Source of the DNA: Candidatus Binataceae bacterium
GTDB lineage: Bacteria > Desulfobacterota > Binatia > Binatales > Binataceae
Assembly (NCBI GenBank): GCA_035294265.1
Contig: DATGLK010000018.1
Span: forward strand, 1-64,000
Reading direction: 5' to 3'
Length of the DNA stretch: 64,000 bases
Shown here: positions 1 through 9,310 of the stretch, piece after piece
Layout of the letters: each line of letters starts with the position of its first letter
Position numbering within the stretch: the first letter of the stretch is position 1
Made by a program: the position numbers and the translations under genes
The notes under the pieces: model-generated
Databases searched by the model: none
What the model was told of the DNA's origin: nothing
The model's input: only the letters and a program-made list of their open reading frames with translations

Positions 1-2585
1 AACAGGTAAGCGCGCAAAGCAGAGAGCGGCAGTTCAAAGGCGTTTTCGCCAGGGGCGTTTGCCTGCCGGCGCGTGATCTCAAGCAGTTCTTCCATCTTGG
101 CCCGGACGTGCGGCGCCATAGCGTCCAGCAACCTCGGGAGGGGGCCGAGCAATTGTCCGCCGCAGTGCGCGCGCAAGTGATCACGCAAAGCGGCCAGGCG
201 GGCGGCGCGGCGGGCGGCGAAGCTATGGCTGGCGCTCTCGCGCACGCCGGACCCACCTAGGTCGGGAAAATAAGCCCGATCGTAATTGGTGGGGGGATGT
301 TCGATCGTAATCGCGGATAAGCCCTGCTCGCCCAGCTCTTCGCCCAGCACGAAACCCAGTTCGCTTACCAGCGGACTGGGTTGAATCGTGACTCCGGTAA
401 TTTCTTCGCGGGCGACGTAAGACAGAATCAGCCGCTCACGCGCCGCCAGCAATGCCTCCAAGAACAGGTAGCGGTCACGTTGATTTGGGCTGACATCGCC
501 CACTTGCCGATGGGTTGCGCGCAAATCGAAGGGGTCGGAGCTCTCGCACGCGGGAAAGCGTCCCTCGCTCATCCCGGCTACGAACAGAATTCGAAATGGC
601 AACGAACGCAGCGCGCTCATCGAGCCCAGCGCGACGCCGCCCCGTGCGAAACCGCCCGCTTCGGCCTGGACTTGCGCTACTGCCTGCAGGGCCAATTCGC
701 GTGCGGTCGGATAACCCACCGGCTCGCCCTGGGGTTGAGACCCGGCCATGGTGGCGATCGCGGCCAAGGAAGCGGCCAGAGTGCGCGCGCCCTCAGGTTC
801 CTTGGAAGAAAGAAAGCTTGCGAGCAGGCGGCGCAGGACCTGTGCCCATTGCGTCAGCGGCAGACGAGTCCGGCGTATTTCCGAGGCCGCCGCCAGCAGG
901 GCGCGCGCCCGACCAATCATGTTGGCCGCGCCCTCGATCTGGTCCTGTTCGATCGCCAGCGCGGCGAACGCCCCCTGATCGGGAGTATTGAACACTTGTT
1001 CGTTGTCTGGCGTCTTGGCGCTCAAAAAAGCGCCCAAGGCCAGCCGCCGCAGCCCCTGGTCCCAATGGTAACTTCCGGGCGGAATGAAAGTGCCCGCCAT
1101 GTCCCGTTCATCGGCCCCCCAGTGAATCCCCAGTGCTTCGCACCACTCCTGCACCACCTCGCTACTGATGCCTTCCGTGCCACCTAGTGCGGGATGAGTC
1201 AGCAAACGGAGGACTTCGTCGCGGCCGCAAGAACCCAACGGCAAGCGCAGCAGCAACTCGATCGCTTCTACCATCGGCTCGGTACCGCGCACCGAGTCGG
1301 TCAAGTAAAGCGGTATCGCATGCAGTTCGGCAAACACCGCTTGGAACAGGGGTAGGTAGCTGGCGAGCGCGTGCTCGGGGAGCAGAATACCGATTTCGTG
1401 GAAGCGCAGCGGTGGCTGAAAGCCGTGCTCGCCAAGTAGCGACCAGATGGTGTTGGCGATACTTTCGACCTCGCCGCGGATGTCGGGACAGGCGAGCAGG
1501 CGCAGGCTGCGATCCTCGACCGGCGCCGAGGGGGGGTAGGGAAGCGTGCGCTGGCGGCGCAAAATCGCTTGCTGCAAGCGGGGTAACAGGCCCTGCTGCG
1601 TCTCCGACACGGGAGATCTGAAATGGGGCTGGAAGTCGCCCTCGGTCAGTTCGTTGAGCAGGCGCAGGTATTCGCGTCCAGGCCGGCTCCATAGCACCAG
1701 TGCGGGATTTTCGGCCGCCTCGATCTCGAAGGGGTCTTCCTCCTCCAGGGCGCCGGGAGCCAGCCGCGCCCGGCGCGAGACCAGGCGCTGGTCAGGTGCG
1801 CTTAACATCCCGGCCGGAACGTCCTCCCAGAATTCCAGGCAAGGGTTGAGACAGTACAGATGCAGCTCGGTGAGCCGGCCCAGGCGGGCGAAGATCCGCA
1901 CAAACTCGGGCGCGGCGTAAGCCAAGCCGAACAGATGCAGGCAGCGTGGTAGCGCCGCGGCTAGGCGGCGGTCGTCAATCGCGGCCAGTGCATCGGGCAG
2001 AAACATCGCGCGCGAAGGCCCCTGCTTGCCATGTTCCTGCCGTAAGCATCCGGTCTCGTCGAACAGCGCCCGACAGATGGCGCGCTGCGCGTTTTGGAGG
2101 TCTCGGTCGACGTGAGACAATTCCACTCCTCGCCGCCATTGCCGCATCATCGCCAGGCGGGAGGTCGAATACTCGCGCAACAGGCGGGCAAGTCGACCGC
2201 TGAGCTGGAAATAAGCCAGCTCGCGTTGGTCCTCGTCGGCGTTCGCCGCATAGGCTGCAAGTGGCTCCAGCGCGGGTTCCCGCCTCGATGCTCCGCGCAG
2301 CCATTCGAACAGGGTCACTTGCAACTCGTCGGCCTCTAAGACGTGCGATTCCAGATCTGCGGCGGCCACCAGTTCGGCCAGATAGCGGCGCAGAAAAGGA
2401 AAATTCAAGTTGGCTGCGATCCCACTGGTCTCGGCCAGCCGCAATTTGAGAAATTGCGCATAGGCGCGGTTAGGAATCACGATCAGGCCAGGTTCGAACG
2501 GATCGTGCGCGCGGGCCTGGGCCAGCTCAGCTGCGAGCGGTTCGATCAATTCTTCCAGCCGATTGGAGTAATGCAGCGTAATCAT
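1..2585 (-). CDS. recC: RecC, exodeoxyribonuclease V gamma subunit (3' end outside window)
   Basis: RecC is the Chi-recognising subunit of the RecBCD helicase-nuclease that processes double-strand breaks. The reading frame is open from the ATG at 2585 down to base 1, about 861 codons, against roughly 1,100 for a full RecC, so the C-terminus lies outside the window. The N-terminus MITLHYSNRLEELIEPLA matches the RecC opening (YSNRLE...LA), followed by GLIVIPNRAYAQFLKLRLA and GIAANLNFPFLRRYL, the family's first conserved blocks. The last visible residues, ELPLSALRAYL, fit the conserved segment before the nuclease-like C-terminal domain. No strong Shine-Dalgarno precedes the start. recB and recD would be expected to the left. 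The family call is firm. Confidence 0.86.
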   Translation of the reverse strand, partial: MITLHYSNRLEELIEPLAAELAQARAHDPFEPGLIVIPNRAYAQFLKLRLAETSGIAANLNFPFLRRYLAELVAAADLESHVLEADELQVTLFEWLRGASRREPALEPLAAYAANADEDQRELAYFQLSGRLARLLREYSTSRLAMMRQWRRGVELSHVDRDLQNAQRAICRALFDETGCLRQEHGKQGPSRAMFLPDALAAIDDRRLAAALPRCLHLFGLAYAAPEFVRIFARLGRLTELHLYCLNPCLEFWEDVPAGMLSAPDQRLVSRRARLAPGALEEEDPFEIEAAENPALVLWSRPGREYLRLLNELTEGDFQPHFRSPVSETQQGLLPRLQQAILRRQRTLPYPPSAPVEDRSLRLLACPDIRGEVESIANTIWSLLGEHGFQPPLRFHEIGILLPEHALASYLPLFQAVFAELHAIPLYLTDSVRGTEPMVEAIELLLRLPLGSCGRDEVLRLLTHPALGGTEGISSEVVQEWCEALGIHWGADERDMAGTFIPPGSYHWDQGLRRLALGAFLSAKTPDNEQVFNTPDQGAFAALAIEQDQIEGAANMIGRARALLAAASEIRRTRLPLTQWAQVLRRLLASFLSSKEPEGARTLAASLAAIATMAGSQPQGEPVGYPTARELALQAVAQVQAEAGGFARGGVALGSMSALRSLPFRILFVAGMSEGRFPACESSDPFDLRATHRQVGDVSPNQRDRYLFLEALLAARERLILSYVAREEITGVTIQPSPLVSELGFVLGEELGEQGLSAITIEHPPTNYDRAYFPDLGGSGVRESASHSFAARRAARLAALRDHLRAHCGGQLLGPLPRLLDAMAPHVRAKMEELLEITRRQANAPGENAFELPLSALRAYL

Positions 2586-2809
2586 TTGCCAGGCGCGCGC
2601 ATCGGACAGGGTTAACTGTTAGAGAGATGGCGCGTTTGCAAGGAGGCGGCAAGAGTGGATGCTCGCGTCGGGATTTTTCGCCGCGCGGCGCGATGCTATG
2701 CTGCCCCCGAGGCTGGCGCGGGCGAGCTCGCCAAGCGTCCCGGGATTGGGCGTGCGGCAACCACCGCCTAACCCTTCAAGCTGGGTGATTCTCAGGCACG
2801 CGGGTGAGC

Positions 2810-3391
2810 ATGGAGACCGAAAACATCGCGATTACTAGCGCCGGTGGCGGGTTGCCGGCCGATCAAACGATTCTGACCGCCAAGGGTATCACCGCGGTGG
2901 GTACGTTGGGCGTCGGGAACAGCGCCGCGGTGCTCAGTTACGATCCGCCGCGCCGGCGCTTTGTTGGGCTTAACGCTGAGCTGGTGGCGGCGGGCCTGAA
3001 AGCTATCGTCAAGGTGCATACCGATAAAGGGCCGTTTTCGGTCGCCGCCGGGCAACAGGTGATGTTGGAGGACGGTAGTTGGATAGCGGCAGCCGAGTTG
3101 GAGCCGGGGATGCGCCTGCGGGCGTTTACCACCCAGCCGACCCGGCGCGATCTGGTTGAGGGACAAGGCGATTTCTTTCGCTCCGCCGACGCCTCTCAGC
3201 ACGAACTGATCGGCGCTGAATGCGCGGTGGCTAACTGGTATCCAGTCTCGGCCGTGACGGCGCAGGGGCAGACCGAAGTTTACACCGCGACTCTTGATGC
3301 AGCGATGGCGTTCGCGCCCAACCTAGTGCTGTGGATTCCGGGACCAAGCGGTGGGGTTGGAATCGTGGTGGCGGTGCAGCGAGCGAGCTGA
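2810..3391 (+). CDS. Stand-alone degenerate Hint (intein/hedgehog-fold) domain protein
   Basis: A 193-residue protein that looks like a single Hint domain. Residues about 17-48 (LPADQTILTAKGITAVGTLG onward) resemble intein block A, except that the nucleophilic Cys/Ser position carries no Cys. VKVHTDKGPFSVAAGQQVML at about 70-90 resembles block B, but the TxxH motif reads AGQQ. WIAAAELEPGMRL follows as the usual connector, and VYTATLDAAMAFAPNLVLWI near the C-terminus resembles block F without the terminal His-Asn. The autoprocessing residues therefore appear lost. GTG at 2804 is an alternative start. It is divergent from recC and 100 bp upstream of an acyl-CoA ligase. The fold assignment is pattern-based; the function is unknown. 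Confidence 0.6.
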   Translation: METENIAITSAGGGLPADQTILTAKGITAVGTLGVGNSAAVLSYDPPRRRFVGLNAELVAAGLKAIVKVHTDKGPFSVAAGQQVMLEDGSWIAAAELEPGMRLRAFTTQPTRRDLVEGQGDFFRSADASQHELIGAECAVANWYPVSAVTAQGQTEVYTATLDAAMAFAPNLVLWIPGPSGGVGIVVAVQRAS

Positions 3392-3491
3392 AGGGCGCGC
3401 TCGCGCGGCGATACGCAGCGGGAGCGATAAGGTGCCGGCCACGCCGTGCGATTATGAAACAGCCGCGCCAAAGCGCAGCAGGAAAAAAATC

Positions 3492-4994
3492 ATGCCAGAG
3501 CGGACCATCCTTGCGGAATTATTGGCCGATCCCACTTCGAAAGCGCCGGCCATCATCGATTGCGCCAGCACACTGACCATCAGCTATCGCGATTTGGCCC
3601 AGCAGATCGAACGGCTGGCGGGCCAGCTTGCTGCTGCCGGTCTCAGTCCAGGCCAGCGCGTCAGTATCGTTTTGCCCAACGGCCTGGAATTCCTGGTCGT
3701 GTTTTTGGCGGTGGCCCGGGCCGGCTTGGTCGCCGCCCCGCTTAACCCCGCCTACAAGCTCGACGAGCTGCTGTTTTTTATCGAAGACGCGCAGGCGCGC
3801 GCAATCGTCGGGCCGCGTAACAACAGCGCGCTGGTGGAGGCTGCGCAGCGGCTTGAGGTGCCACTGTGGCCGACTCGGATCGATCCCGCGGGCCAGGTCC
3901 AGATCGATGAACTCGGCGGCAAACGGCCGGTGGACCGCCCCGCGCCCAATCCCACCGACATGGTCTTGTTTCTGCACACCAGTGGCACCACCAGTCGGCC
4001 CAAGGGTGTGCCTTTGACCCATGCCAACGTGATGCGATCGATCAATAATATCGCGGCGCATTACGGCCTGAGCCCGGCCGATCGCAGCCTGGTGGTGATG
4101 CCGCTGTTTCACGTCCATGGGCTGATTGGCGCTACCTTCTCTAGTCTAGCCGCGGGTGGGGCGGTAATCGTACCGCCGCGCTTCAGCGCTCAGCAGTTCT
4201 GGAACCTGGCTCAAACCTACGAAGCCACCTGGTACTCGGCCGTGCCCACCATTCACCAGGTCCTTTTGCTACGCGCCGAAAGTGACGGCGCGCCAGCTCA
4301 CAGCGGCTTCCGCTTCATCCGATCCTGCTCCTCTGCCCTGGCTGCCAGCACCTTGGCTCAATTGGAGGCGCGGTTCGCCGCTCCAGTGCTCGAAGCCTAC
4401 GGGATGACGGAAGCTGCCCATCAGGTCGCCTCCAACCCGCTTCCGCCCGCGGTTCACAAACCCGGCACGGTTGGAGTGGGCGGACGGGTGGAAGTCGCGA
4501 TTATGGACGAAGCCGGCAACCTTTTGCGCTCAGGTGAGGCGGGCGAGGTAGTAATCAAGGGAGCCAATGTAACCAGTGGTTACTGGAACAATCCAGAAGC
4601 CAACAGCACCGCTTTTACCAACGGATGGTTCCGCACCGGTGATCGCGGCACCATCGACCCACAGGGTTATGTAACTCTGATCGGTCGCATCAAGGAATTG
4701 ATCAATCGTGGCGGCGAGAAAATCTCGCCCTTGGAGATCGATGCGGTTCTGCTCGAGCATCCCGCGGTGGCCGAAGCTGCATCTTTCGGTTCCCCCAGCG
4801 AACTTTATGGCGAGGAGGTGGCGGCAGCGGTGGTGCTCAAGGGCGAGGCGTCAGCCCAGGAGCTGCAAAACCATTGTCGCGGCCGCTTGGCCGAGTTCAA
4901 GGTTCCCAAGACGATATATATCGTCGAGGCCCTGCCCAAAGGGCCCACCGGCAAGGTCCAACGGCGGGAGATGGCGGCCTTCGTCAAACGCTAG
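3492..4994 (+). CDS. AMP-binding acyl-CoA ligase (class I adenylate-forming)
   Basis: A 500-residue ANL-superfamily ligase that activates a carboxylic acid as acyl-AMP and transfers it to CoA. The P-loop-like motif LHTSGTTSRPKGVPLTHAN lies near residue 160, the A5 motif YGMTEAAHQ near 305, GWFRTGDRG near 380, and the C-terminal GRIKELINRGGEKISPLEID plus PTGKVQRR with the catalytic Lys. Overall organisation resembles the short oxalyl-CoA/medium-chain ligases (AAE3/FadD-like), but substrate cannot be read from sequence. The reading frame is open further upstream, yet ATG 3492 is preferred because AGGA sits about 9 nt upstream and the family N-terminus begins here. It appears monocistronic, with a GC-rich hairpin 57 nt after the stop. 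Confidence 0.85.
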   Translation: MPERTILAELLADPTSKAPAIIDCASTLTISYRDLAQQIERLAGQLAAAGLSPGQRVSIVLPNGLEFLVVFLAVARAGLVAAPLNPAYKLDELLFFIEDAQARAIVGPRNNSALVEAAQRLEVPLWPTRIDPAGQVQIDELGGKRPVDRPAPNPTDMVLFLHTSGTTSRPKGVPLTHANVMRSINNIAAHYGLSPADRSLVVMPLFHVHGLIGATFSSLAAGGAVIVPPRFSAQQFWNLAQTYEATWYSAVPTIHQVLLLRAESDGAPAHSGFRFIRSCSSALAASTLAQLEARFAAPVLEAYGMTEAAHQVASNPLPPAVHKPGTVGVGGRVEVAIMDEAGNLLRSGEAGEVVIKGANVTSGYWNNPEANSTAFTNGWFRTGDRGTIDPQGYVTLIGRIKELINRGGEKISPLEIDAVLLEHPAVAEAASFGSPSELYGEEVAAAVVLKGEASAQELQNHCRGRLAEFKVPKTIYIVEALPKGPTGKVQRREMAAFVKR

Positions 4995-5051
4995 CGGTGC
5001 TGGGAAAAGGGCGACGGCTTTTCTTGAGCAAAGCGAGCTTTGGCGATAGCG

Positions 5052-5071
5052 GGACGGGCTGTTGCCCGTCC
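5052..5071 (+). terminator. GC-rich hairpin after the acyl-CoA ligase
   Basis: GGACGGGC-TGTT-GCCCGTCC forms a perfect 8-bp stem with a 4-nt loop 57 nt downstream of the ligase stop and before the convergent gene at 5161. There is no U-tract, so intrinsic termination is uncertain; it may instead protect the mRNA 3' end. Confidence 0.35.
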
Positions 5072-5160
5072 GTAGAGTGCTTGAACCTGCGTTGAGCCCT
5101 AGCTTGATTGCACAGCGCTCAACCGCGCCGATTTTTGCCCGTAGCGTGCTAGAGTATGAC

Positions 5161-5589
5161 TTATTGGACTTCCTGTCCGCCTGGCGGAATATCCTTGGGT
5201 TTGCGCACGTCGGCGTCGCTGATCAGGTACCAGATCTGCCCTGAATGCGGTCCGACGAGGACTCGCACCTGCGGTCCGCTGCCGGTCGCTTGAACCCGGG
5301 TCCCGGCGTCGAGGACCACCAGATGGCCCGCGGCGCCGAGCTTTTCCAGGCCCTGAGAGATTTGCATCACCGCGTTCTTATCGGCCGCTGGGGTTGCCAG
5401 CAAGGTCTGCCCTTCCTGGTATGAGGTATAGCTGTCGGCAGCCAAAGTGTCCTGAGGCAGATTAATTGGGCCGAAAATGTTGGGTTGTTGCTGCCCCGGT
5501 GTTTGCTGGGCGTGGGCCGCAGTGGCGCCGATCAAACCGATGAGCGAGCCGATAAGCAGCAATCGGCTCAGTGAAAAGGCTATTCGCAT
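5161..5589 (-). CDS. Small secreted protein, SH3-like C-terminal half, unknown function
   Basis: A 142-residue protein with a clear Sec signal peptide (charged MR start, hydrophobic LLLIGSLIGLIGA, cleavage after AHA, about residue 27). A Gln/Pro-rich linker follows (QQTPGQQQPN). The C-terminal half, HLVVLDAGTRVQATGSGPQV onward through VGPHSGQIWYLI, has the short beta-strand pattern of bacterial SH3-like modules, where ligand loops sit between small strands. I do not recognise a named family. It is convergent with the acyl-CoA ligase and has an AT-rich palindrome 43 bp upstream. A periplasmic role is inferred only from the signal peptide. Confidence 0.65.
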   Translation of the reverse strand: MRIAFSLSRLLLIGSLIGLIGATAAHAQQTPGQQQPNIFGPINLPQDTLAADSYTSYQEGQTLLATPAADKNAVMQISQGLEKLGAAGHLVVLDAGTRVQATGSGPQVRVLVGPHSGQIWYLISDADVRKPKDIPPGGQEVQ

Positions 5590-5631
5590 CGTAAATCTCC
5601 GCGTGTTCGGGACATCAAGACAACGCTCCTC

Positions 5632-5652
5632 GCTAAATTTATAAATTTAAGC
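5632..5652 (-). promoter_or_regulatory. AT-rich palindrome upstream of the small secreted gene
   Basis: GCTAAATTTATAAATTTAAGC is an almost perfect palindrome built on AAATTTATAAATTT, 43 bp upstream of the start at 5589 and sharply AT-rich against its GC-rich surroundings. It may be a promoter core (TATAAA-like -10 on the minus strand) or an operator. This is inference from base composition and symmetry. Confidence 0.3.
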
Positions 5653-5847
5653 GCAAAGTTGAAAGTGCTCGGGCTTTTCCTCAGCCGCGCCGCCTCAAAG
5701 GCGGCTTGCTGGTCAATTTCAACGACCCCTCACCAATCGATAGTAAGCCAGCGCCGGTTCCGACAATAATAAATAGTGTCGGTCTGAAGCCGCGCCCGCG
5801 TTTGCGCCGGCGGCTCCGCTCAAAATCAAAAATCGCGGGTTCGTATC

Positions 5848-8109
5848 TTGATTAGCAAGAACGAAGCGGGAAGCGAGTGGGTGGGCCTGTTGGTTGTGGC
5901 AGTGGCGCTGGCCCTCAACGCCTACGGACTGGCACCCGAAATTCGTATCGAGCGGGTTCCGGTCAACGACCTTGCTTTTCACATACCTGCCGCCCAGGAT
6001 TTGGGCCGCGCCTTGATTCATCGAGAGCTGGAGCCCTGGACCTCGGAATGGTCGCTGGGGTTCCCGCTGTGGCGAGTCTATCAGCCCCTGCCTCATGTGC
6101 TGGCTGCGCTATGGATGGCGGCCGCCAACCCGTTTGCTTCTGCCTCTGCCTCCTTCGCTTGGCTTTACTACCTATTTTTGCTGGCGCTGCCCGCTACCAC
6201 GTATGTGGGCGCGCGATGGTTTGGGCTGGAGCCGTTGGCGGCGGGTTTGGCCGCCTTGTTGATTTATGCGCCCAGCGAGCCCAACCAGTGGAATCGCTAC
6301 GGGATCACTTACGGTGCATACGTTTGGCGGGGCTCGGGATTGTATACGCAACTGGTAGCCTTCAATTTGATGCTTCCGGCCTTGGGCTGCACTCGAATGG
6401 CGCTAGATTGGGGAGGGCGGCGCGCCGGTGCGATCGTGCTTTTGACCGCGACGGCCCTCTCGCACATCATCTTCGGCTATGCCGCGTTCGTGTCGGTGGC
6501 GGTCATTACCCTGGTGGGGCCGGTCCGCCAGCGCAGCCATCGCGTGGTGCGCGCCGCCACGATCGTCTTGCCCTCGCTGCTGCTGCTGGCTTGGTTCGTG
6601 ACTCCGATGCTGCTGACGGCGGGCGAGGTCAACCGCTCCCACTGGGATCCAAGTTGGAAGTTCGATTCTTTCGGTGCACGCGTGGTGTTGGCCCAACTCT
6701 TCTCAGGCCGCTTCTTGGATAACGATCGCTGGCCCGTGCTAACTCTGGCGCTGTTGTTGGGCCTGTTGGTGGCGCTCTATCAAATCGAACAGCCCCTGGC
6801 GCGCCGGCTGCTGGTTTTGGTTGTCCTGTGGCTAGGGCTCTTTTTCGGCCGCACGACCTGGGATGGCTTGATGGCGCTGGTGGGTTTGCCCGCTCAATTT
6901 CAGGTCAGCCGTTTCGAGGCGGTCTTCGAGCTGTTCGCGGTTTTGCTTATCGCCCACGGTTTGGCCACCCTCTTAGTGGCCGCGTCTGGCGCCGGCCGCT
7001 TGGTGCCCGTGGTAGCGGGGGTGGGCTTGGGTGCGATGCTACTGGCGATCGGGCAGGAGCGCGCGGCATTTCTCTCTCAAAGCGCGAATTGGGGCGAGCA
7101 AACTCTGGCCGCCTACGCTAGCCAGCGCGCCGATCTCGATGCTGCCCTAGGCGACATCAACCGCATCCTGGCCGTACGTCCGGGCCAGGTCTATGCCGGC
7201 AAGGCCGCCCAATGGGGTGGTAGTTTTCGAGTGGGGCAGGCCTGGATGTATTCCTTCCTTAGCCGGGCGCATCTGGATGATCTGAGTTTTCTCTATCACA
7301 CCCTGCCGCTTTCTTCCGATCTGATGTACGCGCGTACCGACGGCCAGGCCGCCGATGACCGCCTGTACGCCCTGCGCGCGGCGCTGGCACCTATCACGCT
7401 GCCGCCCGCCGCCGATTGGCATGCGTATTCGATTCATGGGCCATTCGCCGTCTATCAGGTCTCGCCCGAGGGATATTTCGGCCTGGTCGATATAGTTGCC
7501 CGCTATCAAGGAGCCTTGGGCGCCGTATTGCATCAGGACAACGGCTGGCTGCATAGCGCGGCGATGCAAGCAGGTATCACCGTGACGCTAGGTCACGATG
7601 GCGAGCGCGCTCGGAAACAATTGTCCAACCTGCCGGCGCTCGGTGCGCTGGAGCCGATCCCTGCTCCGCTGGCCAGCCAGCTCCAGCCGCGCGGAACCAT
7701 CTTGAGCGAGCACAAGCGCGATGAAGTCTATAGCGCGCGGGTGATTGCGAAACGGGCCTGCTACGCCATGCTCAAGATCACCTACTTTCCCGGTCTGCGC
7801 GCTCGGGTTGACGGACAGCCGGCGCCGATCCTGCGCGTGTTTCCCAACTTCTGCGCGGTCGCGCTTGCTCCCGGGGAGCATCGGATCGCTATCCGCTACG
7901 CGCCCGGTCCGCTCAAGCCCTTGCTTTTGCTGGCGGGGATCGTTGTGGCCGCGTGGATGATGTGCCGGATGGGCCAGCCTGACTGGGACGCTTTCGAGGA
8001 GCGGGCGGCAACCGCGCTGGCGTGGGGCAGGCAGCCCCTGCCGACAGCGGCGCCGCCGTCGCCGCGCAAAGCGCTCAAGCCCCAAGCGCGGCGCCGGCGT
8101 GCGCGCTAA
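5848..8109 (+). CDS. Large polytopic membrane protein, GT-C/YfhO-like
   Basis: A 753-residue membrane protein starting at TTG 5848. Many hydrophobic helices fill residues about 10-440: N-terminal WVGLLVVAVALALNAYGL, LYYLFLLALPATTYV, and later helix runs such as LVLVVLWLGLFFG. The first loop carries NDLAFHIP and FPLWRVYQPLPH, the acidic/aromatic loop pattern of GT-C glycosyltransferases and of the membrane proteins grouped as 6-pyruvoyl-tetrahydropterin synthase-related or YfhO-like. Residues about 450-690 form a soluble, probably periplasmic domain, followed by one C-terminal helix (LLLLAGIVVAAWMM) and a basic tail. It could transfer a lipid-linked sugar to a surface polymer, but no substrate can be read. 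It is convergent with the MetE-like gene. Confidence 0.6.
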   Translation: MISKNEAGSEWVGLLVVAVALALNAYGLAPEIRIERVPVNDLAFHIPAAQDLGRALIHRELEPWTSEWSLGFPLWRVYQPLPHVLAALWMAAANPFASASASFAWLYYLFLLALPATTYVGARWFGLEPLAAGLAALLIYAPSEPNQWNRYGITYGAYVWRGSGLYTQLVAFNLMLPALGCTRMALDWGGRRAGAIVLLTATALSHIIFGYAAFVSVAVITLVGPVRQRSHRVVRAATIVLPSLLLLAWFVTPMLLTAGEVNRSHWDPSWKFDSFGARVVLAQLFSGRFLDNDRWPVLTLALLLGLLVALYQIEQPLARRLLVLVVLWLGLFFGRTTWDGLMALVGLPAQFQVSRFEAVFELFAVLLIAHGLATLLVAASGAGRLVPVVAGVGLGAMLLAIGQERAAFLSQSANWGEQTLAAYASQRADLDAALGDINRILAVRPGQVYAGKAAQWGGSFRVGQAWMYSFLSRAHLDDLSFLYHTLPLSSDLMYARTDGQAADDRLYALRAALAPITLPPAADWHAYSIHGPFAVYQVSPEGYFGLVDIVARYQGALGAVLHQDNGWLHSAAMQAGITVTLGHDGERARKQLSNLPALGALEPIPAPLASQLQPRGTILSEHKRDEVYSARVIAKRACYAMLKITYFPGLRARVDGQPAPILRVFPNFCAVALAPGEHRIAIRYAPGPLKPLLLLAGIVVAAWMMCRMGQPDWDAFEERAATALAWGRQPLPTAAPPSPRKALKPQARRRRAR

Positions 8110-8156
8110 GGTTTGCCCGGCCCGGCGATGCGCGCGGCGCCCAAACCGCTATCTCA

Positions 8157-9293
8157 TCACAGCATGCTGCTGGCCAGCCGCGCGCCCTCGGCCAGTGAGG
8201 CCAGTTTGCGCCAGACGATCTCGGGAGCCACATGGGTGGCACCGGCGAAGGTCGCGAAGCCGCAGTCCACACCGCCAATCACACGCTCAGGCCCCACCAG
8301 TCGAGCCACATTGCACAATCGCTCGGCGACCAATTCAGGATGCTCGATGAAGTTGGTGGTGGAATCGAGCACGCCGGGAATCAAAATCTTGTCGTCGGGG
8401 AGCTTGATGTCGCGAAAGATTTTCCATTCGTGGGCGTGGCGAGGATTAGCCGCCTCGTAGGAGATCGCCGCCGGCCGCGCGGTGAACACCACGTCGATGA
8501 TATCGGCCAGAGCGACGTCATAGTGATGGGGGCCGGGATAATTGCCCCAGCATAGATGCATCCGCATGCGTTGCGGCGAGATATTGGCGACCGCGCGATT
8601 GAGCGCTGCGACATTGACCTCGATTTGGCGGCGGAACTGTGACAGGTCGAGTTGGGCGAATTCGCCGTGGCGGCTCATCGCCAGATCGGGACAATCCAAT
8701 TGCAAGATCAGTCCAGCTTCGACGATCGCTTCGTACTCGGGCTGCATCGCGTCGGCCAGCGCGAACAAGTAGGCCTCGCGGGTAGGATAGTAGCTATTGG
8801 GTAAAAAGACGGAAATCACCCCAGGTGAAGCCGCGGTCATGAAGGCTTGGTCGATCGAAGCTTCCGCCAGGGCACGCTTGAAGTTAGCGATGTCGCGGTG
8901 CACCTCGCTCAGGTCGCGATACGCAACCGGACCCGAGCAGGCCGGCCGGCGCAGGGTGGCCGAAGGACGGCTGCCCATGTAGCGAGCGAAGTCGGGAAAA
9001 TCCGCTACGTCGGCAAGCTGGTTTGGTCCGGTGTGTACCTCGCCCTCGAAGCCAGTCAGGCGATCAGTGATATAGGTAGAGTAGCCTACTTTGCTCATCT
9101 CGCCGTCGCTCACCAGATCCACGCCGGCCTGTTGCTGGCGGCGTACCACCTCGCCCACCGCGCGTTGGACTTCCGCCTCCAGCCGCTCGCGATCGTAAGG
9201 CTGGCGCCCTTCTTTGGCCTTGAGCAATTCCACCAGGGACTCGGGTCGCGGCAGACTACCGGTATGGGTGGTCAGGATTTGTTTGCTAGGCAT
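8157..9293 (-). CDS. MetE-like cobalamin-independent methyl/alkyl transferase (epoxyalkane:CoM transferase-like)
   Basis: A 378-residue single-barrel member of the MetE C-terminal family. THTGSLPRP at residue 9 is the family opening. A zinc site is visible: His246 and Cys248 in MHLCWGN, a candidate Glu280 in SYEAAN, and Cys344 in GGVDCGF, paralleling His/Cys/Glu/Cys of MetE. True MetE has two barrels (about 750 residues), so this belongs to the short group that includes epoxyalkane:coenzyme M transferase and other thiol-alkylating enzymes. AGGAGA lies 8 nt before the start. It follows an SDR gene by 17 bp on the same strand, suggesting one operon. Substrate unknown; a catabolic or thiol-conjugation role is inferred from context. 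Confidence 0.8.
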   Translation of the reverse strand: MPSKQILTTHTGSLPRPESLVELLKAKEGRQPYDRERLEAEVQRAVGEVVRRQQQAGVDLVSDGEMSKVGYSTYITDRLTGFEGEVHTGPNQLADVADFPDFARYMGSRPSATLRRPACSGPVAYRDLSEVHRDIANFKRALAEASIDQAFMTAASPGVISVFLPNSYYPTREAYLFALADAMQPEYEAIVEAGLILQLDCPDLAMSRHGEFAQLDLSQFRRQIEVNVAALNRAVANISPQRMRMHLCWGNYPGPHHYDVALADIIDVVFTARPAAISYEAANPRHAHEWKIFRDIKLPDDKILIPGVLDSTTNFIEHPELVAERLCNVARLVGPERVIGGVDCGFATFAGATHVAPEIVWRKLASLAEGARLASSML

Positions 9294-9310
9294 CGCATTC
9301 TCTCCTGCGC

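Noticed and set aside
1162-1692. 176-codon minus-strand frame and several plus-strand frames between 381 and 2200
   Set aside because: They overlap the recC frame, which has clear family motifs at both its start and the window edge; the others have Arg/Pro/Ala-rich composition of GC-rich shadows.
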